In this document: positions 1 to 9,027 of the stretch, piece after piece
How the letters are laid out: each line of letters opens with the position of its first letter
Numbering within the stretch: position 1 is the stretch's first letter
Source: Streptomyces sp. YS415
GTDB lineage: Bacteria > Actinomycetota > Actinomycetes > Streptomycetales > Streptomycetaceae
Reading direction: 5' to 3'
Assembly (NCBI RefSeq): GCF_023544665.1
Contig: NZ_JAMJFL010000009.1
Location: forward strand, 1 to 64,000
DNA length: 64,000 nucleotides
Translations under genes and position numbers: made by a program
Notes under the pieces: generated by a model
The model's input: only the letters and a program-made list of their open reading frames with translations
Databases searched by the model: none
What the model was told of the DNA's origin: nothing

Positions 1-1753
1 GCGGCTTGCGCACCGACAGGTGGAGTTCCTTCAGCCGGGTCTCGTCCAGCTCCGTCGGCGCGCCCATCATCAGGTCCTGGGCGTTGCCGTTGAGCGGGAA
101 GGCGATCGTCTCGCGGATGTTGGGCTCGTCCGCGAGCAGCATCACGATGCGGTCGACGCCCGGGGCGATGCCGCCGTGCGGCGGGGCGCCGAAGCGGAAG
201 GCGCGCAGCATGCCCGCGAACTGCTCCTCGACGGTCTCGCGGTCGTAGCCCGCGATCTCGAAGGCCTTGAGCATGATCTCCGGCTCGTGGTTCCGGATCG
301 CGCCGGAGGACAGCTCGACGCCGTTGCAGACGATGTCGTACTGCCAGCCCAGGATGTCCAGCGGGTCCTGGTTCTCCAGGGCGTCGAGGCCGCCCTGCGG
401 CATCGAGAAGGGGTTGTGCGAGAAGTCGATCTTCCCGGTCTCCTCATCCTTCTCGTACATCGGGAAGTCGACGATCCAGCAGAAGCGGAAGACGTCCGAC
501 TCGAAGTGACCCGCGCGCTTGGCGGCTTCCACCCGCACCGCGCCCATGATCTTCGAGACCTCGTCGAACTCGCCCGCGCCGAAGAAGACGGCGTGACCGG
601 CGGCCAGGGACAGCCGCTTCGTCAGCTCCGCGACGTTCTCCTCGGTCAGGAACTTCGCGATCGGGCCGGACAGCGAGCCGTCCTCGGCCACGCGCACCCA
701 GGCCAGGCCCTTGGCGCCCTGCGAGACCGCGAAGTCACCGAGCTGGTCGAAGAACTTCCGGGGCTGCGCGGAGACGTCCGGCACCGCCAGCGCGCGCACG
801 TGCTTGCCGGCGAACGCCTTGAACTCCGAGCCCTCGAAGACGTCCGTGATGTCGACGAGCTCCAGCTGGGCCCGCAGGTCCGGCTTGTCGGAGCCGTACT
901 TCAGCATCGCCTCGCGGAACGGGATCCGCGGGAAGGGGGAGGTGACGGGCCGGCCGCCGCCGAACTCCTCGAACAGCTCCGTCATGAGCTTCTCGATCGG
1001 CTGGAAGACGTCCTCCTGCTCGACGAAGCTCATCTCGACGTCGAGCTGGTAGAACTCGCCCGGCGACCGGTCGGCGCGGGCGTCCTCGTCGCGGAAGCAG
1101 GGTGCGATCTGGAAGTAGCGGTCGAAGCCCGAGATCATCAGGAGCTGCTTGAACTGCTGCGGCGCCTGGGGCAGGGCGTAGAACTTGCCCGGGTTCAGCC
1201 GGGAGGGGACCACGAAGTCACGGGCGCCCTCGGGGGAGGTCGCGGACAGGATCGGGGTCGCCATCTCGTTGAAGCCCAGCGCCGTCATCTTGTGCCGGAT
1301 CGCCGAGATGACCGCCGTACGCAGCATGATGTTGCGGTGCATGCGCTCGCGGCGCAGGTCGAGGAAGCGGTACTCCAGGCGCCGCTCCTCGTTGACGCCG
1401 TCCTCGGTGTTGATCGTGAACGGCAGCGGGGCGGCCGCGCCGAGCAGCTCGACCTCGCCGACCTCGACCTCGATCTCGCCGGTGGGCAGGTCGGGGTTGA
1501 CGTTCTCGGTGCCGCGGGAGACGACCTTGCCGTCCACCCGGACCGTGGACTCCTTGGACAGCTTGTCCAGGGCCTCGTAGGCGGGGGTGCCGGGACGCGC
1601 GACGAGCTGCGTGATGCCGTAGTGGTCGCGCAGATCGATGAAGAGGATGCCGCCCAGGTCGCGCCGATTGTGCAGCCAGCCGCTCAGCCGGACGTCGCTT
1701 TCGACGTCAGAGGCGCGGAGCTCGCCGCAGGTGTGGGACCTGTACCGATGCAT
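1..1753 (-). CDS. aspS: Aspartyl-tRNA synthetase, class II, 3' end cut by the window edge
   Basis: The enzyme charges tRNA-Asp with aspartate in the cytoplasm. Residues 1-584 are present; only the last few residues lie off the left edge. The N-terminal anticodon-binding OB fold ([12 protein letters not shown]) is followed by the class II core: motif 1 region with [10 protein letters not shown], motif 2 with [16 protein letters not shown], a bacterial GAD insertion, and motif 3 with [12 protein letters not shown]. The start is the ATG at 1753 ([12 protein letters not shown]), which matches my memory of Streptomyces AspRS. Actinobacteria normally use GatCAB to make Asn-tRNA, so this enzyme may be non-discriminating; that is known for the group, not visible here. 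A parS site lies 33 bp upstream of the start. Confidence 0.97.
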   Translation of the reverse strand, partial: MHRYRSHTCGELRASDVESDVRLSGWLHNRRDLGGILFIDLRDHYGITQLVARPGTPAYEALDKLSKESTVRVDGKVVSRGTENVNPDLPTGEIEVEVGEVELLGAAAPLPFTINTEDGVNEERRLEYRFLDLRRERMHRNIMLRTAVISAIRHKMTALGFNEMATPILSATSPEGARDFVVPSRLNPGKFYALPQAPQQFKQLLMISGFDRYFQIAPCFRDEDARADRSPGEFYQLDVEMSFVEQEDVFQPIEKLMTELFEEFGGGRPVTSPFPRIPFREAMLKYGSDKPDLRAQLELVDITDVFEGSEFKAFAGKHVRALAVPDVSAQPRKFFDQLGDFAVSQGAKGLAWVRVAEDGSLSGPIAKFLTEENVAELTKRLSLAAGHAVFFGAGEFDEVSKIMGAVRVEAAKRAGHFESDVFRFCWIVDFPMYEKDEETGKIDFSHNPFSMPQGGLDALENQDPLDILGWQYDIVCNGVELSSGAIRNHEPEIMLKAFEIAGYDRETVEEQFAGMLRAFRFGAPPHGGIAPGVDRIVMLLADEPNIRETIAFPLNGNAQDLMMGAPTELDETRLKELHLSVRKP

Positions 1754-1785
1754 CGTCGTTCATCCAGTCTTCGCGGATCGGGGTC

Positions 1786-1803
1786 GTGTTTCACGTGAAA
1801 CAC
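1786..1803. other. parS centromere-like site (ParB binding), perfect 18-bp palindrome
   Basis: GTGTTTCACGTGAAACAC is a perfect palindrome that contains the 14-bp Streptomyces parS consensus GTTTCACGTGAAAC at 1788-1801. ParB loads here and the ParABS system segregates origin regions. The site is intergenic, between the divergent aspS and the SpoIIE-family gene. Streptomyces parS sites cluster around oriC, so its presence places this window near the origin. Confidence 0.94.
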
Positions 1804-1883
1804 CCCCAGCGTACCGGGCACGCGATGATCGGCTCCCCACCATTGTCGGCGGTCTTCGGTGGCAGCCTTCGATCTCCTGTTCT

Positions 1884-1895
1884 TAGAGTGGGTCA
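1884..1895 (+). promoter_or_regulatory. Candidate -10 element for a leaderless transcript of the SpoIIE-family gene
   Basis: TAGAGT at 1884-1889 fits the actinobacterial -10 pattern TANNNT and ends 6 nt before the ATG at 1896. No Shine-Dalgarno sequence is present. Transcription would start at or next to the A of the start codon. No convincing -35 element was found. Confidence 0.4.
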
Positions 1896-4025
1896 ATGCG
1901 CACTGGGGAGCCCCTGCCCGCCGTGGCGGAGGTACTCGCCGCTCTGGCGACCGGCCAATGGCACTGGTCCACCGCCACCGGCCTGGTCACGGTGGACGCC
2001 GAGGCGGCCAGGCTGCTCGGCCTGCCCGCGGAGCCGGCCACGCTCCGGGAGTCCGAGGTGCGCGCCCGTCTCCACCCGGTCGACTGGAACGAGATCACCG
2101 GGGTGATCCAGCTCGCCGTCGCCGAGAGCACGCTCGGCGAGGTACGGGTGCGGATCATGGACGAGCGGGGCGAGGTCGTCCGCATCACCCGCAGCCGCTT
2201 CAAACCCGGCTTCGACGCCGAGAAGCGGTCCTACGAGGTGATCGGCACCCTCCAGGAGGTCACCGAGCCGACGCCGGGCACCCCCGCCGGGCGGCGCGCG
2301 GTCACCGGGGACTGGCGGCGCTCCCGGGAGGCGTTCCTGCTGGACGCGGGCCGGGCGCTGGCGGAGGCGCGCTCCACGGAGGAGGTGCTGCGGGTCGCGG
2401 CAGGTCTTTCCATGCCGGGGTTCTCCCCGGACGGGCTCGCGGTGTTCGGCGTGGAGGGCGACCGGCTGACGATCATCGGCCATTTCGGGCAGCAGCCCGG
2501 CGACGAGGGCCCCTTCTCCCACATGTCCCTCCAGACCGACTATCCGGCCGCCGAGGTGGTGCGCACCGGCCGGGCGGTCTATCTCTCCTCCGCCGAGCAG
2601 TACCGCTCCCGCTACCCGCTGACCTGGCCGCTCGCCGCCCACTTCGGCCGCCGCTCCTGGGCGTTCCTGCCGCTGACGGTGGCCGGGCGCACGATGGGCG
2701 CCTGGATGGCCGCGTTCACCTATCCGGTCGCCTTCACCCCCGACGAACGCTCGGTGCTGACGACGGTGGCCCGGATGCTGGCCCAGGCGCTGTCCCGGGC
2801 CGGGGCCGCGGAGACCCAGCGGGAGCTCACCGACGGGCTCCAGCGCTCGATGCTGCCCACGCTCGCCCCGCAGGAGATACCGGGGATGAGCGTGGCCGCC
2901 CGCTATGTGCCCACCGGCGGCGGTCTCCAGGTCGGCGGTGACTGGTACGACATGATCCCGTTGCCGGGAGGGGACAGGTTCGCCCTGGTCATCGGGGATG
3001 TGCAGGGCCATGACGTGAGGGCCGCCGGGCTGATGGGCCAGCTGCGGATCGCCCTGCGCGCCTACGCCTCCGAGGGGCACCGCCCGGACGCCGTGCTCTC
3101 GCGCGCCTCCCGCTTCCTGCACGGCATGGCGGACGGCGACCCCGACTCCCTCGACCTGCGCTTCGCGACCTGCCTGTACGTCGAGGTGGACCCCGCGACG
3201 GCGACGCTGGAGATCGCCCGCGCCGGGCACCCGGACCCGGCGATCCGGCTCTCGGACGGCACGGTGCTGACCCGGCCCACGGCGGGCGGGCTGCCGCTCG
3301 GCATCGATCCGGACGCGGACTATCCGACGACCCGGGTCGTCATGGAGCTGGGCGAGACGATGCTGCTGTGCACCGACGGTCTGATCGAGACCGGCGGCCA
3401 CGACATGGAGAGCGGCTGGAAGCGGATCCGCTCGATCCTGGAGGACCACCGGGGCGGCCCCGAGGAACTGGCCGACGCCCTGCTGCAGGCGGTGCACGGG
3501 CCCTCCTCGCACCACACCACCGGCCCGCTGGCCGACCGGCGCGAGGACGACATAGCGGTGGTGCTGCTGTGCCGCGAGGGGGAGGGCTGCGGCTGCGGGG
3601 AGTCCGTCGCCGTGCGGCCCGCCGTGCGCCGGACGATGCTGACGGTGGCCCAGGACGAGCCCGAGCGGGTCGCGGTGGCCCGGCAGCACCTGCGGGAGCT
3701 GCTGCACGACTGGCCCTCGGACGACCAGGTCGACTCGGCCGTGCTGCTGCTGTCCGAGACGCTGACGAACGTGCTGGTGCACACCGACGCCGACGCCCTG
3801 CTGCTGGCCGAGGTGCGCGGCGAGGCGGGCGGGCGCCGGATGCGCGTGGAGGTCACCGACATCAGCGACGACCTGCCGCACAAGCGCCGCCCCGGCGAGC
3901 TGGCTTCCTCCGGGCGGGGCCTGATGCTGATCGAGCTGCTCGCGGACACCTGGGGGGTGGATCCGCGGGGCGAGGGCAAGAGCATCTGGTTCGAACTGAC
4001 CGAAGCGGGCGGGACGGGGACGTAG
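1896..4025 (+). CDS. SpoIIE-family PP2C serine phosphatase with PAS, GAF and HATPase domains
   Basis: This 709-aa soluble protein has four modules in order: a PAS-like sensor (about residues 10-130), a GAF domain (about 155-315), a PP2C/SpoIIE phosphatase (about 325-540) with metal-binding motifs VGGDWYD, GDVQGHD and CTDGLIE, and a C-terminal GHKL ATPase of the anti-sigma-factor type (about 570-705) with an N-box SETLTNVLVH. Such proteins in Streptomyces control sigma factors by dephosphorylating anti-anti-sigma factors while the HATPase part binds or phosphorylates the partner. No membrane segment is seen, so the signal is probably sensed in the cytoplasm by PAS/GAF. The gene ends 8 bp from the convergent AI-2E gene. 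The partner sigma system cannot be told from the window. Confidence 0.95.
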   Translation: MRTGEPLPAVAEVLAALATGQWHWSTATGLVTVDAEAARLLGLPAEPATLRESEVRARLHPVDWNEITGVIQLAVAESTLGEVRVRIMDERGEVVRITRSRFKPGFDAEKRSYEVIGTLQEVTEPTPGTPAGRRAVTGDWRRSREAFLLDAGRALAEARSTEEVLRVAAGLSMPGFSPDGLAVFGVEGDRLTIIGHFGQQPGDEGPFSHMSLQTDYPAAEVVRTGRAVYLSSAEQYRSRYPLTWPLAAHFGRRSWAFLPLTVAGRTMGAWMAAFTYPVAFTPDERSVLTTVARMLAQALSRAGAAETQRELTDGLQRSMLPTLAPQEIPGMSVAARYVPTGGGLQVGGDWYDMIPLPGGDRFALVIGDVQGHDVRAAGLMGQLRIALRAYASEGHRPDAVLSRASRFLHGMADGDPDSLDLRFATCLYVEVDPATATLEIARAGHPDPAIRLSDGTVLTRPTAGGLPLGIDPDADYPTTRVVMELGETMLLCTDGLIETGGHDMESGWKRIRSILEDHRGGPEELADALLQAVHGPSSHHTTGPLADRREDDIAVVLLCREGEGCGCGESVAVRPAVRRTMLTVAQDEPERVAVARQHLRELLHDWPSDDQVDSAVLLLSETLTNVLVHTDADALLLAEVRGEAGGRRMRVEVTDISDDLPHKRRPGELASSGRGLMLIELLADTWGVDPRGEGKSIWFELTEAGGTGT

Positions 4026-4033
4026 GCCGAGGG

Positions 4034-5092
4034 CTACGGCTCGGGTGCGGTGTGGCGTGCACGCAGCTCGTGGACGATCCCGAAGGCGGCCGCCGTGAGC
4101 GGCAGCGCCAGCAGCATCCCGAGGATGCCGGCCACCGAGGCGCCCGCGGTGATCGTCAGCATCACCACCGCCGGGTGCATCTGCACGGTGCGGCTCTGGA
4201 TCATCGGCTGGAGCACGTGCCCCTCCAGCATCTGCACGGCGAGCACGACCGCGAGGGCCCACAGGGCGATCACGAATCCCCGGTCGGCGAGCGCGACGAG
4301 GACGGCGACCGCGCCGGAGAGGAAGGCGCCGAGGTAGGGGATGTAGGCGCCGACGAAGACGAGGGCGCCGAGGCCGACGGCGCCGGGCACGTCCAGGATC
4401 AGCAGGCCCACCATGATGCAGATGGCGTCGATGAACGCGATGAAGGTGGTCCCCCGCATGAACCCCTCGACCGCCTCGAACGCCCGCCGCGCCATCGCCT
4501 CCACGGTGTCGGCGGTCCCGCGCGGCGCCATCGTCCGCAGGGTGCCGGCGGCCCGGTCGGAGTCGCGCAGGAAGAAGAAGACGAGCAGCAGCGCCAGGAC
4601 GGCCATGGCGATGGTCTCGCCGACGACGCTGACCCCGCTGATCACGCCCGACGCGGCGGTGCCGCCGAACCGGGAGAGCAGTCCCCGGGCGTTGGAGGCG
4701 ATGTCGTCCAGCGAGGTGCCGGCGGCCCCGAAGTGATCGGCGAGATCCTCGGCGGCGGTCCGGAGCGAGGCGACGATCTCGTCACCGGAGTCGACGAGCG
4801 CGGCCACCACGAGGTACACGGCCCCGCCGACCACGGCCACCACGGCGACGCAGGTGACAGCGGCCGCGATCGACCGGTTGACGCCCGCCTTGACCAGGCG
4901 CCGGTGGAACGGCCCGAGCAGGGCGCTGCCGAGCAGCGCGAGCAGCACCGGCACGATGGCCGTACGGAACTCCGCGCACAGCCGGATGCCGACGTACACC
5001 ACCCCGGCGACCAGCAGGATCACGGCACACCAGGCCCCGACCCGCCGCACGGGTTCGGGAAGCAGCGCTCGGGAGTCCTGCACCCTCCCCAC
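4034..5092 (-). CDS. AI-2E family transporter (TqsA/PerM-like membrane protein)
   Basis: This 352-aa integral membrane protein has about seven to eight hydrophobic segments. The arrangement is typical of the AI-2E exporter superfamily: two N-terminal helices, a soluble loop rich in Asp/Ala (about 105-155), then FFFLRDSDRAAGTL and the conserved region with GAYIPYLGAFLSG followed by LEGHVLQPMIQSR. Family members export small solutes or act in Na+/H+ antiport; the substrate here is unknown and AI-2 itself should not be assumed. The start is a GTG at 5092; an in-frame GTG at 5083 is possible but has a G-rich tract directly adjacent. It follows the pirin gene by 64 bp on the same strand. Confidence 0.9.
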   Translation of the reverse strand: MGRVQDSRALLPEPVRRVGAWCAVILLVAGVVYVGIRLCAEFRTAIVPVLLALLGSALLGPFHRRLVKAGVNRSIAAAVTCVAVVAVVGGAVYLVVAALVDSGDEIVASLRTAAEDLADHFGAAGTSLDDIASNARGLLSRFGGTAASGVISGVSVVGETIAMAVLALLLVFFFLRDSDRAAGTLRTMAPRGTADTVEAMARRAFEAVEGFMRGTTFIAFIDAICIMVGLLILDVPGAVGLGALVFVGAYIPYLGAFLSGAVAVLVALADRGFVIALWALAVVLAVQMLEGHVLQPMIQSRTVQMHPAVVMLTITAGASVAGILGMLLALPLTAAAFGIVHELRARHTAPEP

Positions 5093-5105
5093 CCGATCAC
5101 GCGAA

Positions 5106-5135
5106 GGGTGGGCCCACCTTCCGGCGGACCCACCC
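5106..5135 (-). terminator. Weak hairpin after the pirin gene
   Basis: A 7-bp stem GGGTGGG/CCCACCC (5106-5112 with 5129-5135) lies just downstream of the pirin stop codon and before the AI-2E start. There is no U-tract, as is usual in Streptomyces, so this is only a possible terminator. Confidence 0.3.
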
Positions 5136-5156
5136 GGGTGAGGAGAGTGCCGGTGC

Positions 5157-6128
5157 CTACAGCCCGCCCTCGGTCATCCCGTGGACGGCCGGGACGGTGC
5201 CGAGGCGGCCCTTCTGGAAGTCCTCGAACGCCTGCTGGAGCTCCTCGCGGGTGTTCATGACGAACGGGCCGTAGTGGGCCATGGGCTCCCGGATGGGCTG
5301 CCCGCCGAGGAGGACGACCTCCAGGTCCGGGGTGTGGGAGTCCTGCTTCCCGTCCGCGCGGACGGTCAGCGAACCGCCGGCGCCGAAGACCGCGGTCTGG
5401 CCCAGGTGGATCGGACGGCGCTCGGCACCGACCGCGCCCTTGCCCGCCAGGACGTACGCCAGGCCGTTGAAGTCCTCGCGCCAGGGCAGGGTCAGCTCCG
5501 CGCCCGGCGCCAGCGTGGCGTGCACCATCGTGATCGGGGTGTGGGTGATGCCGGGACCGGCGTGCCCGTCCAGCTCACCGGCGATCACGCGCAGCAGGGC
5601 GCCGCCGTCGGGCGTGCTCAGCAGCTGCACGTTGCCGCCGCGGATGTCCTGGTAGCGGGGGGGCATCATCTTGTCCTTGGCCGGGAGGTTCACCCACAGC
5701 TGCAGGCCGTGGAAGAGACCGCCGGACATCACCAGGTGCTCCGGCGGCGCCTCGATGTGCAGCAGACCGGAGCCGGCCGTCATCCACTGGGTGTCGCCGT
5801 TGGTGATGGTGCCGCCGCCGCCCTGGCTGTCCTGGTGGTCGAAGATGCCGTCGATGATGTAGGTGACGGTCTCGAAGCCGCGGTGGGGATGCCAGGGAGT
5901 GCCCTTCGGCTCGCCCGGCTGGTACTCCACCTCACCCATCTGGTCCATCATGATGAACGGGTCCAGGTGGCGGTAATTGATCCCGGCGAACGCACGGCGC
6001 ACCGGGAAGCCCTCGCCCTCGAAACCGCTCGGCGCGGTCGTGACGGTGAGCACGGGACGGGCCACGGCCGCCGCGGGTGCGGCGACACGGGGCAGCGTCA
6101 GCGGGTTCTCGACGGTCACTGCAGGCAT
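5157..6128 (-). CDS. Pirin family protein (bicupin)
   Basis: This 323-aa cytoplasmic protein has the two-cupin layout of pirin. The four iron ligands of the N-terminal cupin are visible: His80 and His82 in WHPHRGFETVTY, and His124 and Glu126 in LLHIEAPPE. Bacterial pirins include quercetin 2,3-dioxygenases and regulators of oxidative metabolism, so a precise activity cannot be given. The start is the ATG at 6128, with GGAGGT 5 to 10 nt upstream. An imperfect 16-bp palindrome lies 28 bp upstream of the start and could be the operator of a MarR-type redox regulator. Confidence 0.93.
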   Translation of the reverse strand: MPAVTVENPLTLPRVAAPAAAVARPVLTVTTAPSGFEGEGFPVRRAFAGINYRHLDPFIMMDQMGEVEYQPGEPKGTPWHPHRGFETVTYIIDGIFDHQDSQGGGGTITNGDTQWMTAGSGLLHIEAPPEHLVMSGGLFHGLQLWVNLPAKDKMMPPRYQDIRGGNVQLLSTPDGGALLRVIAGELDGHAGPGITHTPITMVHATLAPGAELTLPWREDFNGLAYVLAGKGAVGAERRPIHLGQTAVFGAGGSLTVRADGKQDSHTPDLEVVLLGGQPIREPMAHYGPFVMNTREELQQAFEDFQKGRLGTVPAVHGMTEGGL

Positions 6129-6155
6129 GTCGGTACCTCCTTGTGCGTCCAGTTT

Positions 6156-6171
6156 AGTTGAGCGTTGAACT
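6156..6171. promoter_or_regulatory. Imperfect palindrome in the pirin promoter, MarR-like operator candidate
   Basis: AGTTGAGCGTTGAACT has 12 of 16 positions matching its own reverse complement, with outer arms AGTT/AACT. It lies between the pirin ribosome binding site and the terminator of the next gene. AT-rich half sites of this kind are typical of MarR/DUF24 regulators; no such regulator is adjacent. Confidence 0.4.
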
Positions 6172-6193
6172 TTCTGCCACCCGTAACGGACAA

Positions 6194-6219
6194 AGCCCGG
6201 AGGGCATTCCCTCCGGGCT
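6194..6219 (-). terminator. Strong rho-independent-type hairpin after the secreted propeller gene
   Basis: An 11-bp perfect stem AGCCCGGAGGG/CCCTCCGGGCT with a 4-nt loop starts 15 bp past the stop of the gene at 6234-8186. It should end that leftward transcript before the pirin promoter. Confidence 0.85.
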
Positions 6220-6233
6220 CCATCAGTTCGCGA

Positions 6234-8186
6234 TCAGTTGCTGAAGTACAGGTACTTCCAGGACCCGTACGTCGTCGAGTTCACGCTGTCGCCGGACGAG
6301 CCGTTGACGTACACCGACCGCATCCGCGCCCGGATGCCCGCCTCACCAGGCGCCCCCAGGGTCACGGCCGACTTCCCGGCGGTGCCGAGCGGGAAGTACT
6401 GCGAGTCCGCCGAGTACCACGTGCCCTGGTGGTAGACCTGGAGGTCGAAGCGCTGCTGACGGCCCGGGTAGTAGGTCATCGTCGTGGTGAGCAGCGGGTC
6501 GGTGCTCTTGCGGAACCAGTAGTACGTCGTCGTCCCGATCTTCGCCGTCTTGTAGTGCTTGGAGACGGCGGTGGAGATCTTGACCTTGGCGTACGCCGTG
6601 ACGTTCACCGTCTTCGGCTTGTAGCGGGCGTCGCCCTTGAAGACCGCCGTGACGGTGGTGTCCCGGGTCATGTCGACCCAGGCGGCGATGTTGCCGTCGG
6701 AGTTGACCGTGCCGCTCTTGATCAGCTTGTTGGGCTTGTCCGTGCCGTACGGATTGGCCCAGATCTCCACCGAGCGGTTCTTGTACGTCGTACCGAGATG
6801 CGCGGTGAACCGGACGTCGGCGCCGTAGCTGTACAGCTTGCCGTTGTTGTTCAGGCTGAGCGAGGTCGAGTTCCGGGAGACCTCGACGGTGTCGGAGGCG
6901 CTCACCGCGGTGTGCGTGGCGTCGCCCGCGTACTTCACCGTGTACTTCACCTTGCCGCCGGCCGGCGGGGTGTTCGTGAAGGAGTACGTGCCGTCGGCCT
7001 TGACCGTCACCGGGGCCAGCGCCTTGCCGCCGGGGCTCTCCAGGTCGGTCCGGGTGACGCTCAGCTGGACGCCGGCCGGCAGCGGCACCGTTGCCGAGAT
7101 CTTGCCGGTGACGGTGAGCGACTTGGCCCGGGTGGCGGTCGAGGGGGCGTTGACCGTGAGGGTGGGGGCGTTGAGGGTCGGCTGGGTGAGCGCCTTCAGG
7201 GCGTAGCCGCCGCCGCTCGGGACCAGGGCGAAGAGCCGGGAGGAGTCCGGGGCCCAGGCCACCTCGACCGCGCCCTGCGTGCCCATGCTGAACGTCCGCA
7301 CCGGCTGCGTGGCGTTCGGCCGGTAGATCGCGACCTTCGTGCCCGAGATCTGGGCGACGTTTCCGACGCGGTCGATGTCGGCCCGCTGCCCGGCCGGGTA
7401 GGCACCGGCCTTGGTGAGGGTCCCGTTCGCCCAGGCGTGCCGGTCGGTGCCGTTGATCAGCACCTGGTCGCTGCCCGCGGCGAGGTCGATGTCCCCGACG
7501 CCGTCGTTCAGGGCGTACGAGTCGTGGTGCCAGGCGGTCACCACCGGCGTGCCGCTCGACACGTCGAGGACGGCCTCGGTGCCCGTGGAGTCCCCGGTCT
7601 CGCCGACGGCCAGCAGGCCCGGCCGCAGCGGGTCGGTGTCCAGCAGGGCCTGCCCCCACAGACCCGAGCCCGTGTCCGCGGTCGGCACCTGGGCCAGCGC
7701 CACCGGGTCGGCGCCGCTCGCCGGGTCCACCGCCGGGTCGACGGAACCGAGGTTGCCGTCCCACTGGTCGCCGTAGCTGAACCAGACCTTTCCGCCGGCG
7801 AAGGCCACGTAGCGCGGGCCGTCGGTGGTGGCGACGGTGTAGCGGGCCTTCACATCGAGGGTGGCCGCGTCCAGCGCCACGATCTCGTGCAGCTCGGGCG
7901 AGGCCGCGTACAGCGTGCTGCCGTCGTCCGACAGCGCGAGGTCGGTGACGCCGGGGACGCCGCTCACCGATTCGAGCACGGCGCCGGAGTAGTCGGCGGC
8001 CACGATGGTGCCGGCGGTGCGGTCACCGAGGAAGACCCGCTGGTGGACGCCGTCCGCGACGATGCCGCCGGGCGTGCCGACCACGGCGGTGGCCGCCGAC
8101 GCGGGACCGGCGGCCACGACGCTCAGCGCCGCCGAGCTGAACAGGACCGCGAGTGCCGTCGCGGCCGAAGTGCTGCGCATGCGCAC
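6234..8186 (-). CDS. Secreted beta-propeller protein with Ig-like domain
   Basis: A 650-aa exported protein. Residues 1-32 are a Sec signal peptide (basic start, hydrophobic core, cleavage near GPASA). Residues about 35-335 hold repeats of the YncE/SMP-30 type (VFLGDRTAGTIVA, LALSDDGSTLYAAS, VAWAPDSSRLFAL) that should fold as a beta-propeller. A Big_3/Ig-like segment follows (about 345-440, VTVKADGTYSFTNTP), and the C-terminal third contains further beta-rich repeats rich in Tyr, Thr and Lys. There is no sortase motif or membrane anchor, so the protein is probably released. The start is GTG at 8186 behind a G-rich tract; ATG at 8180 is the alternative. Function unknown; it stands alone with its own terminator. 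Confidence 0.88.
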   Translation of the reverse strand: MRMRSTSAATALAVLFSSAALSVVAAGPASAATAVVGTPGGIVADGVHQRVFLGDRTAGTIVAADYSGAVLESVSGVPGVTDLALSDDGSTLYAASPELHEIVALDAATLDVKARYTVATTDGPRYVAFAGGKVWFSYGDQWDGNLGSVDPAVDPASGADPVALAQVPTADTGSGLWGQALLDTDPLRPGLLAVGETGDSTGTEAVLDVSSGTPVVTAWHHDSYALNDGVGDIDLAAGSDQVLINGTDRHAWANGTLTKAGAYPAGQRADIDRVGNVAQISGTKVAIYRPNATQPVRTFSMGTQGAVEVAWAPDSSRLFALVPSGGGYALKALTQPTLNAPTLTVNAPSTATRAKSLTVTGKISATVPLPAGVQLSVTRTDLESPGGKALAPVTVKADGTYSFTNTPPAGGKVKYTVKYAGDATHTAVSASDTVEVSRNSTSLSLNNNGKLYSYGADVRFTAHLGTTYKNRSVEIWANPYGTDKPNKLIKSGTVNSDGNIAAWVDMTRDTTVTAVFKGDARYKPKTVNVTAYAKVKISTAVSKHYKTAKIGTTTYYWFRKSTDPLLTTTMTYYPGRQQRFDLQVYHQGTWYSADSQYFPLGTAGKSAVTLGAPGEAGIRARMRSVYVNGSSGDSVNSTTYGSWKYLYFSN

Positions 8187-8383
8187 AGTGATGAACCCCC
8201 ACAGAAGTCCCGGCGATGCCGGGAGGTGATGAGAGCGCCGCGCGGCACCCGGACGTGGACCGCGGGAAGGCGGTGACGTGCGGGGCGCGGCTGCCAGGGG
8301 GCACTCTATGGCATGCCTGTGACAACGGGGAGGGGGATATTCCGGCTCCCCGCCCGGCGGGCCGTGGGTCCGGTGGGGTCCGG

Positions 8384-8857
8384 CTAGCCGTACATCCGGC
8401 GCATCGCGAAGTCCACCATCTGCTCGACCGCCTTCGCGTCGAAGACCATGCGGTGCTCGCCCTCCATGTCGAGGACGAAGCCGTAACCGGTCGGCAGCAG
8501 GTCGATCACCTCGGCGCCGGTGATCACGAAGTACTTGGACTCCTTGCCGGCATACCGGCGCAGCTCCTTGAGCGAGGTGAACATCGGGATCACCGGCTGC
8601 TGGGTGTTGTGCAGGGCGAGGAACCCGGGGTTGTCGCCGCGCGGACAGTAGACCTTGGAGGTCGCGAAGACCTGCTGGAAGTCCTCCGCCGACAGCTGCC
8701 CGGTGGTGAAGGCCCGCACCGCGTCCGCGAGCGAGGGCGGGGACGGCTCGGGATAGAGCGGCGCCTGCTGGCCGTATCCGCCGGACATGGGCTGCTGCGG
8801 CGGGGCGTACCCCTGCTGTGCGGCGCCGCCATCCATGGGCTGGCCGTATCCATACAT
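8384..8857 (-). CDS. SseB-family protein
   Basis: A 157-aa soluble protein. The first 40 residues are low-complexity (Gly, Gln, Pro, Tyr: MYGYGQPMDGG), and the remainder (about 43-157) is an SseB N-terminal domain with VYCPRGDNPGFLALHNTQQ and IPMFTSLKELRRYAG. In enterobacteria SseB relates to serine sensitivity; in Streptomyces SseB-domain proteins are common and of unknown role. The gene is monocistronic and divergent from the acyl-CoA dehydrogenase. ATG at 8857 is the only sensible start. Confidence 0.88.
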   Translation of the reverse strand: MYGYGQPMDGGAAQQGYAPPQQPMSGGYGQQAPLYPEPSPPSLADAVRAFTTGQLSAEDFQQVFATSKVYCPRGDNPGFLALHNTQQPVIPMFTSLKELRRYAGKESKYFVITGAEVIDLLPTGYGFVLDMEGEHRMVFDAKAVEQMVDFAMRRMYG

Positions 8858-8935
8858 GGGCGCAAGCGTACCGAGCGGGCGGCCCCGGTTCCGGTGGGAC
8901 CCGTCACAGATGGCCGGAACGAGGTTGCGTCTTAT

Positions 8936-8947
8936 TACCGACGGGTA
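8936..8947. promoter_or_regulatory. Short palindrome in the acyl-CoA dehydrogenase promoter
   Basis: TACC-GACG-GGTA lies 80 bp upstream of the acyl-CoA dehydrogenase start, in an AT-richer stretch. Inverted repeats like this are bound by TetR-type fatty-acid regulators in actinobacteria. Only four bases per arm match, so support is weak. Confidence 0.3.
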
Positions 8948-9027
8948 GCATCATCGGAGCTACTTGTTGGTACGTGAACTAGCGCGAGGATCCAGTGCCT
9001 CGCCGATCTCTTAACGGAGCCGTCGCC

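Noticed and set aside
20..1798. Long open frame on the plus strand opposite aspS
   Set aside because: It is the antisense shadow of aspS: Arg/Leu/Glu-rich with no recognisable motifs, as GC-rich DNA commonly gives.
1893..4262. 789-codon minus-strand open frame opposite the SpoIIE-family gene
   Set aside because: Shadow of a gene with clear PP2C and HATPase motifs; the antisense product is low-complexity Gly/Arg/His.
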